A DNA stretch of 64,000 bases from JABAAE01 sp905480545 (GCA_943788025.1 CALSOR010000002.1:1364001-1428000); one strand, 5' to 3'. Shown: positions 27,066 through 35,545, counted from the stretch's first letter. Notes: generated by a model from the letters alone, not told the origin. Numbers and translations: made by a program.

Positions 27066-27941
27066 ATGGCAAACGACGAATTCTCAATTCGAACCGTCAA
27101 TTCTGGCGGGTCTTTTTTTAACGCTGCCAAACGTCAGCAGTTTGGATACATGCAAGCAGCTAGACGCCCCGATTCTTGCACCTCGGCTACGTTGATCTGC
27201 CCGCCCGTTGGTCACGAATATTTTCGGACCCATTGGGCGACGCGTCGTTTGGCTACAACGTTGAGCCGGAACAACTCGCACGTTTTTCGGTTTGATTATT
27301 GTGGCATCGGTGATTCAGTTGGCGATTTCTGCGACGTTAATTCGATCGAAGAATTGATGCACGATGCCGTTGCTGCTGCAATGGAACTGGCGACGCTCAC
27401 CGGCATCGACAAAATCAATGTGATTGGGCTGAGAACGGGAGCAACTATTGCCGCCGCGTTGCCAAGTTGTTGCGACGTTGAGAATCTGGTTCTTTGGGAG
27501 CCTCAATTGTCCGCTGACCAATACGTTGAGCAATGGCGGAGCATGCACCGTCCGATGATTGATCTTTGGATGACAAAATTGGAAACTGAAAATTCGTCAT
27601 TGCATGAAGAAATTCTTGGGACACGTTTTTCAACAAGCTTTCTCAACGAGCTGGAGTCGTTTCATTTCGGGCCGCGAGATGATCTGGATTGCGAAAACGT
27701 ATCGGTGATTAGCTCTCTGTCGAAATCCTCTTCTGACATCACGGACTGGAAATGTCTTGGCTACGATCTGCTAGATGTCGGTGATCAATGCGATTGGAAT
27801 CGTTTGAGAAACATTGAGATCGCTTGGTTGCCAATTGAAGGTCCAGCAGCGATTGCGAAACAGTTGAAGCGGTCGTCGAGGGCCGATTCGCCTACAAAGG
27901 ACCGGATCGGTTTGGAATCCCAAATGACGGTGGTGCAATGA
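27066..27941 (+). CDS. Alpha/beta-hydrolase-fold protein, catalytic Ser replaced
   Basis: A 291-residue protein with alpha/beta-hydrolase features resembling exosortase-system-associated hydrolases: TLICPPVGHEYFRTHW (oxyanion-loop region), VFRFDYCGIGDSVGDF and the nucleophile elbow VIGLRTGATIAA. In the elbow the GxSxG serine position is Arg, so classical hydrolase catalysis is doubtful. The gene starts 7 bases after the NRPS stop and overlaps the next hydrolase gene by ATGA, so it belongs to the operon. It could have a structural, acyl-handling or release role together with its partner. The role is inferred only from context. Confidence 0.72.
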   Translation: MANDEFSIRTVNSGGSFFNAAKRQQFGYMQAARRPDSCTSATLICPPVGHEYFRTHWATRRLATTLSRNNSHVFRFDYCGIGDSVGDFCDVNSIEELMHDAVAAAMELATLTGIDKINVIGLRTGATIAAALPSCCDVENLVLWEPQLSADQYVEQWRSMHRPMIDLWMTKLETENSSLHEEILGTRFSTSFLNELESFHFGPRDDLDCENVSVISSLSKSSSDITDWKCLGYDLLDVGDQCDWNRLRNIEIAWLPIEGPAAIAKQLKRSSRADSPTKDRIGLESQMTVVQ

Positions 27942-28789
27942 TTAATCAATTCAAAAATGACGCAAATGAAATTGTGGAATCGGTGTTCCGGTTTGGTCCA
28001 AAGCAGGGCTTGCTGGGGATTCTTTCTGAGCCAATTGAAGAGCAGTGCGATGTGAACCTTCCGACGGTCGTCTTGTTTAACGCCGGGATTGTGCACCGCG
28101 TCGGGCCGTTCCGAATGAATGTCGATATCGCTCGGCAGCTTTCACGCAGTGGCTTTCGGTGCTTGCGGATGGATCTGTCTGGGCTGGGTGATAGTGGCAT
28201 GCGATCTGGCAAGCTGAATTCGCAGGAAAGAGCCATGCTCGATGCCAAGGACGCGTTTGATTCGCTGGTTGAACTTGGTTCCGAGGAATTTGTTGCACTC
28301 GGATTATGCAGTGGTGCTTTCAATGCATTTCAAAGTGCACTGCATGATCCGCGGGTCGTTGGCTTGGTATCGATTGATGGTGTTGCGTTTCCAACGGAAG
28401 GTTTTCGTCGGCGAGAAGTGACTCGAAAGATGAATTTCCGTTTTGTCCGTAACGCCATTAAACGCAGATTGGTTGGAGGCGATAGCGATGCGGCAAATGC
28501 AGGCGAAGCACTTGCCGAAAGTGAATTTTTTTCAGTTGAAGAAAATCCAGATCGCTGTCGATCCCAGTTTCATGAGTTGCAAAATCGGGGTGTGAAAATG
28601 AATTTTATTTACACCGGCGGGTTTGAGGAATTCAATGGTGAGCCGCAATTCGAAGAAATGTTCGGCGTTAATCCTAACGATCAAATACAACTAAGTTACT
28701 TTGCCGAATCGGAGCATACGTTTCCAATCGTCGACCATCGCAGATTGCTGGTGAGAAATGTTTGCGACTGGGCAAGTCGTGCATTTTGA
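27938..28789 (+). CDS. Alpha/beta hydrolase with Cys in the nucleophile elbow
   Basis: A 283-residue alpha/beta hydrolase. It has VVLFNAGIVHRVGPFRM, CLRMDLSGLGDSG (strand 4 region) and the elbow ALGLCSGAFNAF, in which the nucleophile position is Cys rather than Ser. A late FAESEHTFPIVDHR supplies the likely catalytic His. Cys-nucleophile members exist in this superfamily (dienelactone hydrolase, for example). As the last gene of the operon, and with no thioesterase domain in either synthase, it is the best candidate for product release or editing. That function is an inference. It overlaps the preceding gene by 4 bases. Confidence 0.78.
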   Translation: MINQFKNDANEIVESVFRFGPKQGLLGILSEPIEEQCDVNLPTVVLFNAGIVHRVGPFRMNVDIARQLSRSGFRCLRMDLSGLGDSGMRSGKLNSQERAMLDAKDAFDSLVELGSEEFVALGLCSGAFNAFQSALHDPRVVGLVSIDGVAFPTEGFRRREVTRKMNFRFVRNAIKRRLVGGDSDAANAGEALAESEFFSVEENPDRCRSQFHELQNRGVKMNFIYTGGFEEFNGEPQFEEMFGVNPNDQIQLSYFAESEHTFPIVDHRRLLVRNVCDWASRAF

Positions 28790-28924
28790 GGGTGTTCGCC
28801 GAGTGTTTTGCAGCGTGGTTTGCTGTCATGATTCGTCGTTACTGATTTGCAAAACGAATTCGCAGTTGTTGCACTCAGTTCAACTCAGTTTTTAAGGCGG
28901 GTTTAGTTCCAACGCGTTTTTTCA

Positions 28925-29197
28925 ATGTTTGAGTTTTTTAGTGGTCTTCGTTTTCGTTCGAAAGTTGTTGCTCTGGTCATCGTTGTGTTCGTAGCGATCA
29001 TGGCAATCGCGATTCCATTCTTGATTATTCGCGAGCAAATCTTGCGACGACGTGGCAAGAAAAACTTACAGGCCGGGAACTTTCCAGCGGCGTTCGCGGC
29101 ATTCAAGCGTCTTCTTCAAATCAATTTTTGCAGCGACCCGATATTCTCGGAGGCGGCCAAGTCATCTGCTGAAATCGCGATTGCCGGAATGCAATAA
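28925..29197 (+). CDS. Small membrane protein of unknown function (probably the start of a decayed gene)
   Basis: A 90-residue open frame with one transmembrane helix (ALVIVVFVAIMAIAIPFLII) and a cytoplasmic-looking tail that resembles a single TPR-like helix pair (NLQAGNFPAAFAAFKRLLQIN). No family recognised. The reading frame stays open for 28 further codons after its TAA, and more coding-like sequence in the same frame follows. It is therefore more likely the N-terminal piece of a degraded longer gene than a complete gene. Confidence 0.45.
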   Translation: MFEFFSGLRFRSKVVALVIVVFVAIMAIAIPFLIIREQILRRRGKKNLQAGNFPAAFAAFKRLLQINFCSDPIFSEAAKSSAEIAIAGMQ

Positions 29198-29896
29198 GCG
29201 TTATCGCGGGTTGGAATTCCAGCCGTTTTGCAGCAGGTCATAAAGATTCATCGTGAAGCTGCTGGTTGCATAAGCGAAGTCTAAACTGAAGAACGATGGA
29301 CAAAAGAAAAAGTTGGATAATCAAATTGAACAGATGAAAGAGCATGGTCTGAAGCTTTTTCCTCAGTTGACGTTTCCGGTTTCGGTTCAGGCAGTTTGGG
29401 CGGGCAGGCCGGATTGGAGCAGTCAGTATTTGGCGATGCTGATGGTGGCGGGCAACTAAGCAGTTCGCTGCACGGAACGGGTGCGGCAGTTCAGCCAAAT
29501 GTTTCGTCGCAAAGTTTAGTGCCTCCAAATATGCCGACCGATGGCTTGGCGCCGCCAGCTGGATCAGATCCAGGGCCGGTAACAGATCCGCTTTTGGGGA
29601 ATCCGTTAGTCGGATCGCAGAGTCTTCCCCCCCTTAACTCCTTTAGATGGTGGTCCTTCTGTTGGCCCAGGTCAGTTGCCACCGACTTTACTGGCTGCTT
29701 CTTCAATGGCTGCTTCTTCACTGGCTGCTTCGTCACTGGCCCCGTCTCCTGCGTCGCAGTCGTCAGTGGTGGCAGGTCATCACGCAGAAAAAATAAAGAT
29801 CAAATGCGTGTGCGGTAAATCGCTTTTCGGGGGGGCGAAACTGGGGGGCGAGTTGTGAAATTCCCGAGTTGCGGAGCTTTGTTGAAGGTTAAGTGA
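28925..29896 (+). pseudogene. Decayed gene: TM/TPR-like N terminus, Gly/Pro-rich middle, zinc-ribbon-like C terminus
   Basis: Coding-like sequence continues in one frame from 28925, broken by stops at 29195-29197, 29318-29320 and 29327-29329. From about 29330 the frame encodes a Gly/Pro/Ser-rich stretch to a C7 run at 29627-29633. There it shifts to another frame (LDGGPSVGPGQLPPTLLAASS, then IKCVCGKSL). Near the G7 and G6 runs at 29829-29848 it shifts back to the first frame (VVKFPSCGALLKVK, stop 29894-29896). The CxCGK...CG pattern looks like a zinc ribbon that has lost one Cys (Phe in its place). Real decay and homopolymer sequencing errors are both possible, but the in-frame stops favour decay. 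Confidence 0.6.
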
Positions 29897-30373
29897 TTGC
29901 TCCGCCGCCTCCAGTGAAGCGGCGATCACCTTGGATTGTTGATACACATTCGTTTGAATGCCCCCCGCGCGATTAGGAATTAGAGGCATATTAGTCCGTT
30001 TCGCTCCGTTTTCTGGCAAGCCATTGGGTAGCAACATAGCCGATTTTTGGGGCGGATTGGGCACCGATCAAGCCAATGACAAAATGGCACAAATCCTATT
30101 TGTCGAATATCGCCGACGCCGTATGGCTAGAAAAACAGTGCGTTTTCGATGTTTTCTGATTTAGACTTGCCTGTTTTGACATTGGCACATTCTTTGCGTG
30201 TACCTGCCCAAATCAATTGAATCACTGCCACTTTAACTGTGAGCAGTTTTCTACCTCAGCTGAATTGCGACTTTTGATTCAGGTTGAGTGCGGGTGTTCA
30301 GGCCTGCAGCTTTGATAACAAAATAATTTACCCTCAAAACAATATTTAACTTCTGATTTCTGGAGGAATTGTA
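29897..30373. other. Regulatory gap upstream of groEL1
   Basis: About 480 bases with no gene. It holds the sigma-54-type promoter at 30183-30198 and a 5' leader of roughly 165 bases. A short inverted repeat GTCG-N8-CGAC at 30102-30117 lies about 80 bases upstream of that promoter and could be an activator site, but it is weak. No CIRCE element (TTAGCACTC-N9-GAGTGCTAA) was found. Confidence 0.5.
30183..30198 (+). promoter_or_regulatory. Predicted sigma-54 (-24/-12) promoter for the chaperone operon
   Basis: TGGCACATTCTTTGCG matches the sigma-54 consensus TGGCAC-N5-TTGC at every defined core position, with correct spacing of the GG and GC elements. It lies in a gene-free gap on the right strand, placing transcription start near 30209 and leaving a leader of about 165 bases before groEL1. 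No activator site is certain. Confidence 0.62.
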
Positions 30374-32107
30374 GTGGCAAAACAAATGGTATTTGACGAC
30401 GCCGCTCGTGCACCGCTTTTGGCGGGCGTGACGAAGCTGGCGAAGGCGGTCAAGAGTACCTTGGGACCGCGTGGACGAAACGCTGTTCTCGATAAGGGCT
30501 GGGGATCTCCTAAAGTAACTAAAGACGGCGTCACCGTCGCTGAGGATATCGAGCTAGACGATCCTTACGAAAATTTGGCTTGCCAATTGGTAAAAGAAGC
30601 TGCGAGCAAGACCAATGATGTTGCTGGAGATGGAACCACAACTGCAACCGTTCTTGCTGAGGCAATTTTTCGCGAAGGCCTGAAGATGATCGCCGCTGGT
30701 TGCGATCCGATGGCATTGTCGCGTGGAATCAACAAAGCTGTTGAAGCGGTTTCGGCATCTATTCGCAAATCGGCAACCCCGATTGATGCGAAAAACAAAA
30801 AAGAGATCCAGCAGGTTGCAACGATCGCTGGCAACAATGATTCAACCATCGGTGACGTTCTTTCGGAAGCCTTCTTGAAAGTTGGTAAGGATGGCGTGAT
30901 CACGGTTGAGGAAGGTCGCAGCAGCGAGACCACGGTCGACGTTGTTGAGGGTATGCAGTTTGATCGCGGATTTTTGTCGCCTCATTTCGTTACCGACCAG
31001 GACAATGTAACCGTCGACTTTGATGACCCGTACATTTTGTTGTTTGAAGAAAAAATTTCCTCGAACAAGCCGTTGATTCCACTCTTGGAAGCTGTCAGCA
31101 AGGCCAACAAGCCGTTGCTGATTGTTGCCGAAGACGTCGAAGGCGAAGCCTTGGCGACATTGGTGGTGAACAAGATGCGAGGCATTTTGCAAGTTGCAGC
31201 TGTAAAAGCTCCTGGTTACGGTGATCGACGAAAAGCGATCATGGGTGATATCGGCGTTTTGACCGGTGGAAAGCCGATCTTCAAGGATCTTGGTATCGAC
31301 TTGGAAAGCGTTCAGCTGAAAGATTTGGGTCGAGCAAAGAAGGTTCGCATCACTTCCGAAGATACCGTGATGGTTAGCGGTGCAGGGAGTAAAGCCGACA
31401 TCGCAGGCCGCGTGCAGCAGATTCGAAACGAAATCGAAATCACTGACAGCGAATACGATAAAGAAAAGTTGCAAGAACGTCTCGCGAAACTTGCCGGTGG
31501 TGTTGCCCAGATTAATTGTGGTGCAGCAACCGAAACTGAAATGAAGGAACGGAAAGACCTGCTTGAGGATGCAAAGGCTGCAACCGCAGCGGCTTTGGCC
31601 GAAGGTATCGTTCCAGGCGGTGGTGTCGCGTTGATCCGAAGCGAAAAGGCCCTGAAGAAGTTGGACCTAACGGGTGATGAAGCAGCGGGTGCAAACATTA
31701 TCGCCAAGGTTTTGGACTATCCACTTCGAGCCATTGCAAACAACGCAGGCGTCGATGGGGCAGTCGTTGTAAATCGTGTTCGTCGGCAAAAAGGGAAAAC
31801 CGAGGGCTATAACGCGGACAAGGATACCTATTGCGACTTGGTCGCCGCTGGCGTGATTGATCCGGCAATGGTTGTTTGCACCGCTTTGCAAAACGCAGCA
31901 AGTGTCTCTGCATTGTTGCTCACCACTGAGTCGTTAATCACTGAAATTCCTGTCGAGGAAGAAGAAGCTGGTGGTCACGATCATCATGACCACGGCATGG
32001 GCGGTGGCATGGATCCCATGGGTGGCATGGGTGGCATGGGCGGCATGGGTGGAATGCCTGGCATGGGCGGAATGGGTGGCATGGGCGGAATGCCTGGCAT
32101 GATGTAA
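30374..32107 (+). CDS. groEL1: Chaperonin GroEL (copy 1) with His-rich and GGM tail
   Basis: A 577-residue 60-kDa chaperonin subunit that encloses unfolded proteins in the GroEL/GroES cage using ATP. Start is a GTG at 30374 with an excellent TGGAGGAATT ribosome binding site. Family motifs include TLGPRGRNAVLD, the ATP-binding DGVTVAEDIEL and AGDGTTTATVLA, VKAPGYGDRRKAIM and EGIVPGGGVAL. The C terminus has a short His cluster (GGHDHHDHGMGGG) followed by a long Gly-Gly-Met repeat, longer than in the E. coli protein. It is first in a groEL-groES-groEL order. The His cluster is unusual and could bind metal ions. Confidence 0.97.
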   Translation: MAKQMVFDDAARAPLLAGVTKLAKAVKSTLGPRGRNAVLDKGWGSPKVTKDGVTVAEDIELDDPYENLACQLVKEAASKTNDVAGDGTTTATVLAEAIFREGLKMIAAGCDPMALSRGINKAVEAVSASIRKSATPIDAKNKKEIQQVATIAGNNDSTIGDVLSEAFLKVGKDGVITVEEGRSSETTVDVVEGMQFDRGFLSPHFVTDQDNVTVDFDDPYILLFEEKISSNKPLIPLLEAVSKANKPLLIVAEDVEGEALATLVVNKMRGILQVAAVKAPGYGDRRKAIMGDIGVLTGGKPIFKDLGIDLESVQLKDLGRAKKVRITSEDTVMVSGAGSKADIAGRVQQIRNEIEITDSEYDKEKLQERLAKLAGGVAQINCGAATETEMKERKDLLEDAKAATAAALAEGIVPGGGVALIRSEKALKKLDLTGDEAAGANIIAKVLDYPLRAIANNAGVDGAVVVNRVRRQKGKTEGYNADKDTYCDLVAAGVIDPAMVVCTALQNAASVSALLLTTESLITEIPVEEEEAGGHDHHDHGMGGGMDPMGGMGGMGGMGGMPGMGGMGGMGGMPGMM

Positions 32108-32118
32108 ACCGCGTTCCT

Positions 32119-32142
32119 AGAGGCCGTGATTGCACGGCCTCT
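32119..32142 (+). terminator. Strong hairpin between groEL1 and groES (attenuator or processing site)
   Basis: A perfect 10-bp stem (AGAGGCCGTG / CACGGCCTCT) with an ATTG loop, 12 bases after the groEL1 stop. It lacks an immediate T tract (GATTCGTTC follows), so it may be a partial terminator or an mRNA-stabilising end that sets the groEL1:groES ratio. Confidence 0.55.
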
Positions 32143-32192
32143 GATTCGTTCTTTCAAAACAAACAAAAAATAAAACACAAAGGATATTACAA

Positions 32193-32483
32193 ATGGCAAA
32201 AATTCGACCCCTCGATGACCGAATCGTTGTTGAACCAGTTGAAGCTGAAGAAATGACTGCTGGCGGAATCGTACTTCCCGATTCAGCTCAGGAAAAACCG
32301 CAACGCGGCAAGATTATCGCTTGTGGGCCTGGAAGGCTTTTGGACAGTGGCGAGCGTGGTTCACTTTCTGTCGGCGTTGGCGACGAAGTGATCTATGGAA
32401 AGTATGGCGGAACCGAAATCGAAGTAGACGGTGCCGAAGTTAAGATTCTTCGTGAGAGTGATATTCTCGCAAAGGTTGTTTGA
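32193..32483 (+). CDS. groES: Co-chaperonin GroES
   Basis: A 96-residue lid protein of the chaperonin cage. It begins IRPLDDRIVVEPVEAEE and includes the mobile loop TAGGIVLPDSAQEKPQRG that docks on GroEL, then GDEVIYGKYGGTEIEVDG and a closing LRESDILAKV strand. Length and motifs are typical. It lies 85 bases after groEL1 and 84 bases before groEL2, each with an A-rich leader, so one GroES probably serves both GroEL subunits. Confidence 0.97.
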   Translation: MAKIRPLDDRIVVEPVEAEEMTAGGIVLPDSAQEKPQRGKIIACGPGRLLDSGERGSLSVGVGDEVIYGKYGGTEIEVDGAEVKILRESDILAKVV

Positions 32484-32567
32484 TAAGCGTTGTTAGCTTC
32501 AATGGGTGAATCGCCTACCGATTGACCCCCTCCGATACTTCAAATTCAAAATAACAAAGGTAATTCA

Positions 32568-34187
32568 ATGGCAAAACAATTGCTTTTTGATGATAATGCT
32601 CGCCAGCGAATGTTGGCCGGGATTAATAAATTGGCGGACGCCGTTGCGACGACGATGGGTCCTACTGGGCGCAATGTGATTATCAATAAATCATTTGGTG
32701 GTCCGACTGTAACTAAAGACGGCGTGACTGTCGCAAAAGAAATCGAGTTGGAAGACCGCTTTGAAAACATGGGCGCAAAGCTTGTGGTTGAAGTGGCTCA
32801 GAAGACCTCTGATTTGGCTGGTGATGGAACCACAACTGCAACTGTTTTGGCACGTGCGATTTTCAAGCAAGGGCTGAAAAACGTTGTCGCAGGTTGCAAT
32901 CCAACGGCAGTTCGACGTGGAATCGATAAGGCTGTTGCTGCGGCGACTGAGCATTTGGTTTCGATGAAGAAAGATATCTCCAAGAAAGAGCAGGTTGCTC
33001 AGGTTGGTGCGATCTCTGCCAACAACGACATGGAGATTGGCGAAATGCTCGCCGAGGCACTTCATCGCGTTGGACAAGATGGTGTGATCACTGTCGAAGA
33101 GGGTAAAACGACGGAAACCAAAGTCGATTACGTTGATGGTATGCAGTTCGACAAGGGCTATGTATCACCTTACTTCATCAACGATCCAGGCTCGATGGAA
33201 TGCTACCTCGAAAATGCTTTGATTCTTCTGTATGAGAAGAAGATCAGTAACCTTCGTGATTTGGTTCCAATCCTTGAAAAAGTAGGGCAATCTGGTCAGC
33301 CACTTCTGATTATTGCGGAAGATGTCGATGCCGAAGCATTAACGCTTTTGGTTGTGAACAAGCTTCGCGGCACGTTGAATGTTTGTGCTGTGAAGGCACC
33401 AGGTTTTGGTGATCGTCGCAAGGCAATGCTTGGCGATATTGCTACATTGACTGGCGGTACTTTGATCTCTGAGGATCTAGGTATCAGTCTGGAGAATTTA
33501 TCGGTTGATCATCTTGGTAAAGCCAAGAAAGTCAGTGTCGATAAAAACAACACGACGATCGTAGAAGGTGCTGGTAAGCCTGCGGATCGTGAAGCTCGAG
33601 TTGCTCAAATTCGTAAGCAGATCGAACAGACCGATAGCGATTACGACAAGGAAAAGTACCAAGAACGCTTGGCTAAACTTTCTGGTGGCGTTGCGGTTAT
33701 TTCTGTTGGTGCAGAGACCGAAGCCGACATGAAGCAGAAAAAAGCACGTATCGAAGATGCTCTGCATGCGACTCGCGCAGCTGTTGAAGAAGGAATTCTT
33801 CCTGGCGGTGGCGTGGCGTTGCTTCGGTGCAAATCGGCTGTTGAAGGCATTCGCAAAGCTGCCAAAGGCGACGAGCGAGTTGGCGTCGACATTGTTCTCG
33901 GTGCTTTGGATGCTCCACTTCGTCAAATCGTTGACAATGGTGGCCTGGATGGTTCGGTTGTGGCAGACGAAATTTCCGAAAAGGCTGATTCATACGGCTT
34001 TAATGCGAACACCGGCGAGTACGGTGATTTGTTGAAAGCAGGCGTGATTGATCCGGTTAAAGTTGTTCGAACCGCACTCACCAATGCTGCAAGTATTGCT
34101 GGATTGCTTTTGACAACCGATGCGATGGTCTCAAACTTTGATGACGATGACAAAAACAAGGCAAAAGTTGAAGGCGCAATCGCCTAG
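32568..34187 (+). CDS. groEL2: Chaperonin GroEL (copy 2), without GGM tail
   Basis: A 539-residue second chaperonin subunit, complete, with TMGPTGRNVII, DGVTVAKEIELED, AGDGTTTATVLARAI, VKAPGFGDRRKAMLGD and EGILPGGGVALL. In place of the usual GGM repeat it ends with an acidic/basic stretch (NFDDDDKNKAKVEGAIA). Together with divergence throughout from copy 1, this suggests the paralogues are old and specialised, perhaps for different substrates or conditions. It is followed by a rho-independent terminator. Confidence 0.97.
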   Translation: MAKQLLFDDNARQRMLAGINKLADAVATTMGPTGRNVIINKSFGGPTVTKDGVTVAKEIELEDRFENMGAKLVVEVAQKTSDLAGDGTTTATVLARAIFKQGLKNVVAGCNPTAVRRGIDKAVAAATEHLVSMKKDISKKEQVAQVGAISANNDMEIGEMLAEALHRVGQDGVITVEEGKTTETKVDYVDGMQFDKGYVSPYFINDPGSMECYLENALILLYEKKISNLRDLVPILEKVGQSGQPLLIIAEDVDAEALTLLVVNKLRGTLNVCAVKAPGFGDRRKAMLGDIATLTGGTLISEDLGISLENLSVDHLGKAKKVSVDKNNTTIVEGAGKPADREARVAQIRKQIEQTDSDYDKEKYQERLAKLSGGVAVISVGAETEADMKQKKARIEDALHATRAAVEEGILPGGGVALLRCKSAVEGIRKAAKGDERVGVDIVLGALDAPLRQIVDNGGLDGSVVADEISEKADSYGFNANTGEYGDLLKAGVIDPVKVVRTALTNAASIAGLLLTTDAMVSNFDDDDKNKAKVEGAIA

Positions 34188-34285
34188 TATGCGTTTTTGA
34201 AAACTCTGCATCATCCGATTTTTTGTAATGCTGAATCAATTGTGAGATTGGTTGGGTGGAGCAAATGAGAATCGGTTTACATAAA

Positions 34286-34316
34286 GGGCCACTTCATTCG
34301 AGGTGGCCCATTTTTT
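34286..34316 (+). terminator. Intrinsic terminator after groEL2
   Basis: Stem GGGCCAC / GTGGCCC with a 10-base loop, followed by A and then T6. It ends the chaperonin part of the region about 100 bases after the groEL2 stop, so dnaJ-grpE probably has its own promoter. Confidence 0.8.
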
Positions 34317-34396
34317 GGACCTGTCGGAATCTTAAATCTTTGGCTTGGGCTGAAGAAGTTAAATTCGAATGTCTGTGACATTGATCACTCCGGAAT

Positions 34397-35545
34397 ATGA
34401 GCAAACTAGATTACTACGAAGTGCTTGGCATTTCCCGCGATGCGAGCGGTCGCGAAATTTCCAGTTCTTATCGGAAGCTTGCCGTTAAGTTTCATCCGGA
34501 TAGTAATCCGGGTGACGAGGAAGCCACTGAAAAGTTTAAACAAGCAGCTGAAGCCTACGAGGTCCTGTCTGACGACGAAAAACGTTCTCGTTATGATCGG
34601 TATGGTCATGCAGGCGTCGAGGGTGCAGGGAGTGGATTCGGATCGGCAAGCGATATTTTCGAAGCGTTTGGTGATATGTTTGGAGGCTCCGGCGGAGGGG
34701 GGATCTTCGAAAGTTTCTTTGGTGGCGGAGGATCGCGTGACGGCGGTCGGCAAGTTCGCAAGGGTGCGAATGTTCGTGTCGATATGACGTTGACGCTGGA
34801 AGAGGCGGCCGAGGGTGTCACGCAAAATATCAAGATCCCGCGTTCGGAGAAATGCGATTCTTGTGAAGGCTCGGGTTGTAAACCTGGTTCTCGACCCAGC
34901 ATGTGTGGTACGTGCGGGGGACTGGGGCAGGTCCTTCAGCAACGCGGCATATTGCGGATGCAAACTACCTGTCCAGAATGCCGTGGTGAAGGAAAACGAA
35001 TTGATGATCCGTGTCGAGATTGTCGCGGAAGTGGATTCAAAAAATCAAAAGTCGATGTTGAGATTCAAATTCCCGCTGGCGTCGACGATGGGACTCGAGT
35101 TCGAGTCACCGGGCAGGGTGAGCCTAGTCCGGATGGTGGCCCGGCGGGTGATTGCTACTGTTTCATTTCGGTGAAGGAGCACAATCTCTTTCGTCGTGAT
35201 GGAGAGCATTTGATTCTTCAAATGCCGATCACCTATACCCAAGCGGCTCTTGGTGCCACGATAGAGATTCCAACGCTTGGGGGTCCAGAGGATCTGACGA
35301 TCGCGGCCGGAACGCAATCCAACGAAGTCTTTCGAATACGAGGAAAGGGGATTGCTGATCCGCACTCGGGCCGCAAAGGCGACTTGCATATTCAAATCAA
35401 TATCGAAACACCAAAGAAATTAAATAAACGCCAAGAGGAACTTTTGCGAGAGCTGGCGGAATTGGAAGAGGCCCATGTCTCACCGAAACGAAAGTCGTTC
35501 CTTGAATCGATTAAAGATTATTTTGCGCCGGCAGCGGATGAGTAG
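34397..35545 (+). CDS. dnaJ: Chaperone protein DnaJ
   Basis: A 382-residue type I J-protein that stimulates DnaK ATP hydrolysis and delivers substrates. The J domain has the HPD motif (KFHPDSNPG, His33-Asp35), then a Gly/Phe-rich linker (GSGGGGIFESFFGGGG). The zinc domain has four CxxCxGxG-type repeats (CDSCEGSG, CGTCGGLG, CPECRGEG, CRDCRGSG), followed by the C-terminal substrate-binding domain. All elements are present. grpE follows 44 bases downstream; no dnaK is in this window. Confidence 0.97.
   Translation: MSKLDYYEVLGISRDASGREISSSYRKLAVKFHPDSNPGDEEATEKFKQAAEAYEVLSDDEKRSRYDRYGHAGVEGAGSGFGSASDIFEAFGDMFGGSGGGGIFESFFGGGGSRDGGRQVRKGANVRVDMTLTLEEAAEGVTQNIKIPRSEKCDSCEGSGCKPGSRPSMCGTCGGLGQVLQQRGILRMQTTCPECRGEGKRIDDPCRDCRGSGFKKSKVDVEIQIPAGVDDGTRVRVTGQGEPSPDGGPAGDCYCFISVKEHNLFRRDGEHLILQMPITYTQAALGATIEIPTLGGPEDLTIAAGTQSNEVFRIRGKGIADPHSGRKGDLHIQINIETPKKLNKRQEELLRELAELEEAHVSPKRKSFLESIKDYFAPAADE

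Noticed and set aside
30240..30300. GAGTGC in the groEL1 leader as half of a CIRCE operator
   Set aside because: The matching TTAGCACTC half is absent at the required spacing.
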